A stretch of DNA of 8,719 bases, from NCBI GenBank assembly GCA_028875175.1, contig JAPPFO010000121.1:1009-9727 (forward strand), given 5' to 3'. The position numbers and the translations under genes are program-made. The notes under the pieces are model-generated. The model worked only from the letters and a program-made list of their open reading frames with translations, ran no database searches and was not told the origin of the DNA. The DNA comes from Chloroflexota bacterium. GTDB lineage: Bacteria; Chloroflexota; UBA11872. Of the stretch, positions 7,001 through 8,719 are shown piece by piece; positions within the stretch are counted from its first letter, which is position 1; each line of letters begins with the position of its first letter.

Positions 7001-7828
7001 CTATCGCCCATCCCCGGCCTCCGGCCTGAATTCCCTCAACGACAACCGCCGCCCCTTCCCCTGCCTTCGCAAGTCCACAATCTCCGCCGCAATCGCAATC
7101 GCGATCTCCGCCGGCGTCCGCGCCCCAATGTCCAGCCCGATTGGCGCGTAGACCTTCTCGAACTGCTCCGGCTCGTACCCTTCCGCCAGCAGCGTTCCGT
7201 AGACGATGTGCACCCGCCGCCGGCTGCCGATCATTCCGATGTATGGCGCCGGCGACCCCAGCAACCGCCGCAGCGCCAGCTCGTCGAACCGGTGCGCCCG
7301 CGTTACCAGCACCACGTGCGTCCGCTCGTCCACCTCGAACTCGTCCAGGAACTCCTCGAACGACTGCGCATGCACTTCGTCCGCCGTCGGAAACCGCTCG
7401 CGGTTCGCGAAATCCGCCCGCTCGTCTACCACGATCGTCTCGAACTCCAGCACCGCGGCCAGCCGCGCCAGCGGCACCGCAATGTGCCCCGCCCCCACGA
7501 TCAGCAGCCGCGGCGTCGCCATGATTGGATCCAGCAGGAACCGCGCATACACCCGCGCGCGGCGCGACACCGGCTGGCCCGCCGCGTCCAGGTTCACCGC
7601 CCGCGGATGCCCTGAAGCCAGCGATTCTCCCGCCAACCGCGCCAGCGCCTGGTCGATCCCCGGCGTCGCCACGGCGTGCGAGAGCCCTTGACCTGACTCG
7701 TAAATCGCCCGGATGCCAATCTCGCCGGCCTCGATGCCCCGTGCGCCCACCAGGTGAACGAACGCGATGGCCGACCGACGCGCCAGCGCGTCCTGGGCCG
7801 CCGCCACCGCGGCGGCGCGGTCGATCAC
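7001..7828 (-). CDS. XdhC family protein, Rossmann domain (molybdenum hydroxylase maturation)
   Basis: A 275-residue XdhC-family protein. The family binds molybdenum cofactor and helps its sulfuration and insertion into xanthine or CO dehydrogenase-type enzymes in the cytoplasm. Residues ~15-80 resemble a CoxI-type domain but lack the cysteines. From ~105 an XdhC_C Rossmann domain begins: GAGHIA at 112-117, VDER at 134-137, NRERFP at 142-147, TRAHRFD at 176-182, YIGMIGSRRR at 196-205 and YAPIGLDIGARTPAEIA at about 229-245, all typical of the family. The GTG at 7828 is chosen because it overlaps the TGA of the upstream gene (GTGA) and leaves the normal domain intact. A longer frame from 7888 would overlap that gene by 64 bases with no added conservation. 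Together with the small upstream protein it corresponds to the two halves of a full-length XdhC. No Mo enzyme genes lie in the window, so the client enzyme is unknown. Confidence 0.9.
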   Translation of the reverse strand: MIDRAAAVAAAQDALARRSAIAFVHLVGARGIEAGEIGIRAIYESGQGLSHAVATPGIDQALARLAGESLASGHPRAVNLDAAGQPVSRRARVYARFLLDPIMATPRLLIVGAGHIAVPLARLAAVLEFETIVVDERADFANRERFPTADEVHAQSFEEFLDEFEVDERTHVVLVTRAHRFDELALRRLLGSPAPYIGMIGSRRRVHIVYGTLLAEGYEPEQFEKVYAPIGLDIGARTPAEIAIAIAAEIVDLRRQGKGRRLSLREFRPEAGDGR

Positions 7829-8154
7829 GGGCTGATCAGGAGAGCGTCGCTCCAGGACTCCAGCAGCACCTCCAGCGTGCCGCCGCACACGTCGCCCTCG
7901 CCCTTGATGTCGTCGATAAGGTCGATCTCCAGCGCCCGCGACCGCCCGTCAGCCAGCACTCGGATCGCCTCCGCCCGCACGTCCGCTTCCACGCAGCCGC
8001 CCCCCACCGTCCCCCAGGTGGACCCGTCCCTAAAAAACAGCATGCGCGCGCCAATATCCTGCGGCGTCGACCCGCGGCTCGATACCACCACCGCCGAGGC
8101 CACCCGCTCACCCTCGCCGGTCCGCGCCGCTATCTGCCGGAAATACTCCTCCAT
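7825..8154 (-). CDS. Small XdhC/CoxI-domain protein
   Basis: A 109-residue protein consisting almost only of an XdhC_CoxI domain, the N-terminal half of ordinary XdhC. Conserved pieces are GSTPQDIGARML at 28-39, GTVGGGCVEADVRAEA at 48-63 with C54, and VCGGTLEVLLE at 89-99 with C90. In the family such cysteines are associated with Mo-cofactor handling. The Rossmann half is carried by the next gene, which starts inside this gene's stop codon, so the two products are probably made in similar amounts and act together. The ATG at 8154 places the conserved domain at the usual distance from the N-terminus. No Shine-Dalgarno precedes it; a TAGAAT box 9 bases upstream suggests a near-leaderless transcript. 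It is divergent from the methyltransferase gene across 79 bases. The assignment to the family is firm; the precise target is not known. Confidence 0.9.
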   Translation of the reverse strand: MEEYFRQIAARTGEGERVASAVVVSSRGSTPQDIGARMLFFRDGSTWGTVGGGCVEADVRAEAIRVLADGRSRALEIDLIDDIKGEGDVCGGTLEVLLESWSDALLISP

Positions 8155-8163
8155 ATCGCCGCG

Positions 8164-8169
8164 ATTCTA
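8164..8169 (-). promoter_or_regulatory. Candidate -10 element for the XdhC operon
   Basis: Minus-strand TAGAAT matches TATAAT at five of six positions and ends 9 bases before the ATG at 8154. Transcription would begin within a few bases of the start codon, consistent with the lack of a Shine-Dalgarno site. A -35 box at normal spacing is not obvious. Confidence 0.4.
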
Positions 8170-8171
8170 TC

Positions 8172-8185
8172 GCCGGATTACCGGC
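8172..8185. repeat. Inverted repeat between XdhC operon and methyltransferase
   Basis: GCCGG-ATTA-CCGGC, a perfect 5-bp inverted repeat with a 4-base spacer, lies just upstream of the candidate XdhC -10 box in the 79-base divergent spacer. It is well placed for an operator that would control either gene, but it is short and GC-rich, so chance is possible. Confidence 0.35.
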
Positions 8186-8233
8186 AAGCAGGCAGGCGAG
8201 TATCGTCGACGTCTTCTTACAGCCCGCACACCA

Positions 8234-8719
8234 ATGAACGATCAGGCTGTCGACGACGCATACGCGCGCGGATCGTGGGAAGACCCCGACCACGTCCGTG
8301 ACTACGTCGCCGCCGTGACCACCGTCGGCCTCTGGAAATCCGAGCGGCTGCTTATCGACAGGTACCTGCCGCGGGACGGCTCCATCCTCGACGTCGGCTG
8401 CGGCGCCGGACGCACGACATTCGGCATGTACGGGGCCGGCTACCGCCGTATCACCGGCTACGACCTGTCCGCCGCCATGATCGCGGCCGCCCGGCGCCTT
8501 GCCGCGGAACGCAGCCAGCTCATCCGCTTCGACGTCGGCGATGCCGCTGCCATGCCCTACGACGACGCGAGCTTCGCCGGAGCCCTGTTCTCCGCCCAGG
8601 GATTCATGTGCATCCCCGGCCGCGCCCCCCCGCGGCCGGCGCGGCGGGGGGGGCCGCGCGGGGGGGGGCCCCGCGGGCCCCGGGGGGTTGCCCCCCCCCC
8701 CCCCCCCGCCCCCCCCGGG
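8234..8719 (+). CDS. Class I SAM-dependent methyltransferase, 3' end missing
   Basis: The frame opens with ATG at 8234 (MNDQAVDDAYARGSWE) and runs without a stop to the window edge. The sequence is credible only to about 8620, i.e. roughly 129 residues. The Rossmann methyltransferase motif I ILDVGCGAGRTTFG is at residues 51-64, the acidic residue that binds the SAM ribose is D77 in GYDLS, and DVGDAAAMPYDDASF corresponds to the adenine-binding motif II region, followed by GALFSAQGFMCI. This pattern matches the Methyltransf_11/25 group, whose members are usually 200-270 residues, so about half is present. The family methylates many small molecules and macromolecules, and no substrate can be named. 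It is transcribed divergently from the XdhC genes; no Shine-Dalgarno is seen in front of the ATG. Confidence 0.85.
   Translation, partial: MNDQAVDDAYARGSWEDPDHVRDYVAAVTTVGLWKSERLLIDRYLPRDGSILDVGCGAGRTTFGMYGAGYRRITGYDLSAAMIAAARRLAAERSQLIRFDVGDAAAMPYDDASFAGALFSAQGFMCIPGRAPPRPARRGGPRGGGPRGPRGVAPPPPPAPPG
8621..8719. other. G/C homopolymer contig end, probably artefact
   Basis: From about 8621 the sequence becomes long runs of C and G with almost no A or T. In the methyltransferase frame this gives only Pro, Arg and Gly. The change is abrupt and matches the poor left end, so a sequencing or assembly artefact is more likely than a real gene terminus or a quadruplex-forming region. Confidence 0.75.

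Noticed and set aside
7829..7888. Upstream start at 7888 for the larger XdhC protein
   Set aside because: It overlaps the small XdhC gene by 64 bases in another frame. The GTG at 7828 makes a tidy GTGA junction and keeps all conserved sequence.
7525..8301. A 258-codon plus-strand frame antisense to the XdhC genes
   Set aside because: It has low-complexity Pro/Arg composition and no motif, while the minus strand carries conserved XdhC motifs throughout.
8640..8719. G-quadruplex or GC-rich regulatory element at the right end
   Set aside because: The runs are at the contig tip, interrupt a coding frame, and mirror poor sequence at the other end; artefact is the simpler explanation.

Overview
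The window looks like one short contig from a GC-rich bacterium. Codon third positions are strongly biased to G/C, and both ends dissolve into G/C homopolymer runs that are probably assembly or base-calling artefacts (about 1-75 and 8621-8719). A member of the Chloroflexota or a similar high-GC lineage, possibly from a metagenome, would fit. The grounds are a Pol I that has lost its proofreading residues, a split XdhC pair and apparently leaderless first genes. This taxonomic guess is weak and rests on no marker comparison.

Layout, left to right. (1) Minus strand: polA (3929 down to 1254), then a 240-base gap, then a CobW/COG0523 metal-chaperone GTPase (1013 down to the left edge, C-terminus lost in bad sequence). 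(2) Plus strand, divergent from polA across only 35 bases: a membrane sensor histidine kinase (3965-6049) and its NarL/LuxR-type response regulator (6046-6696), coupled by an ATGA overlap. (3) A 304-base non-coding spacer (6697-7000) holding a twice-repeated hairpin unit and a strong separate hairpin, between convergent genes. (4) Minus strand: two XdhC-family genes, the small CoxI-domain protein (8154-7825) and the larger Rossmann-domain protein (7828-7001), coupled by a GTGA overlap. (5) Plus strand: a class I SAM-dependent methyltransferase starting at 8234, cut off by the degraded right end.

Functional picture. The kinase and regulator form one complete phosphorelay with an unknown stimulus and unknown targets. 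The XdhC pair is predicted to mature molybdenum hydroxylases (xanthine or CO dehydrogenase family), though no such enzyme is encoded here. The CobW protein is a separate metal-insertion GTPase. PolA is the housekeeping repair and Okazaki-fragment polymerase. No mobile element, CRISPR array, tRNA or rRNA was found. I see no clearly new multi-gene system. The most unusual points are two Glu-to-Asp changes in the polymerase active site of PolA, the repeated structured element at 6731-6819, and a shared palindrome next to two start codons.
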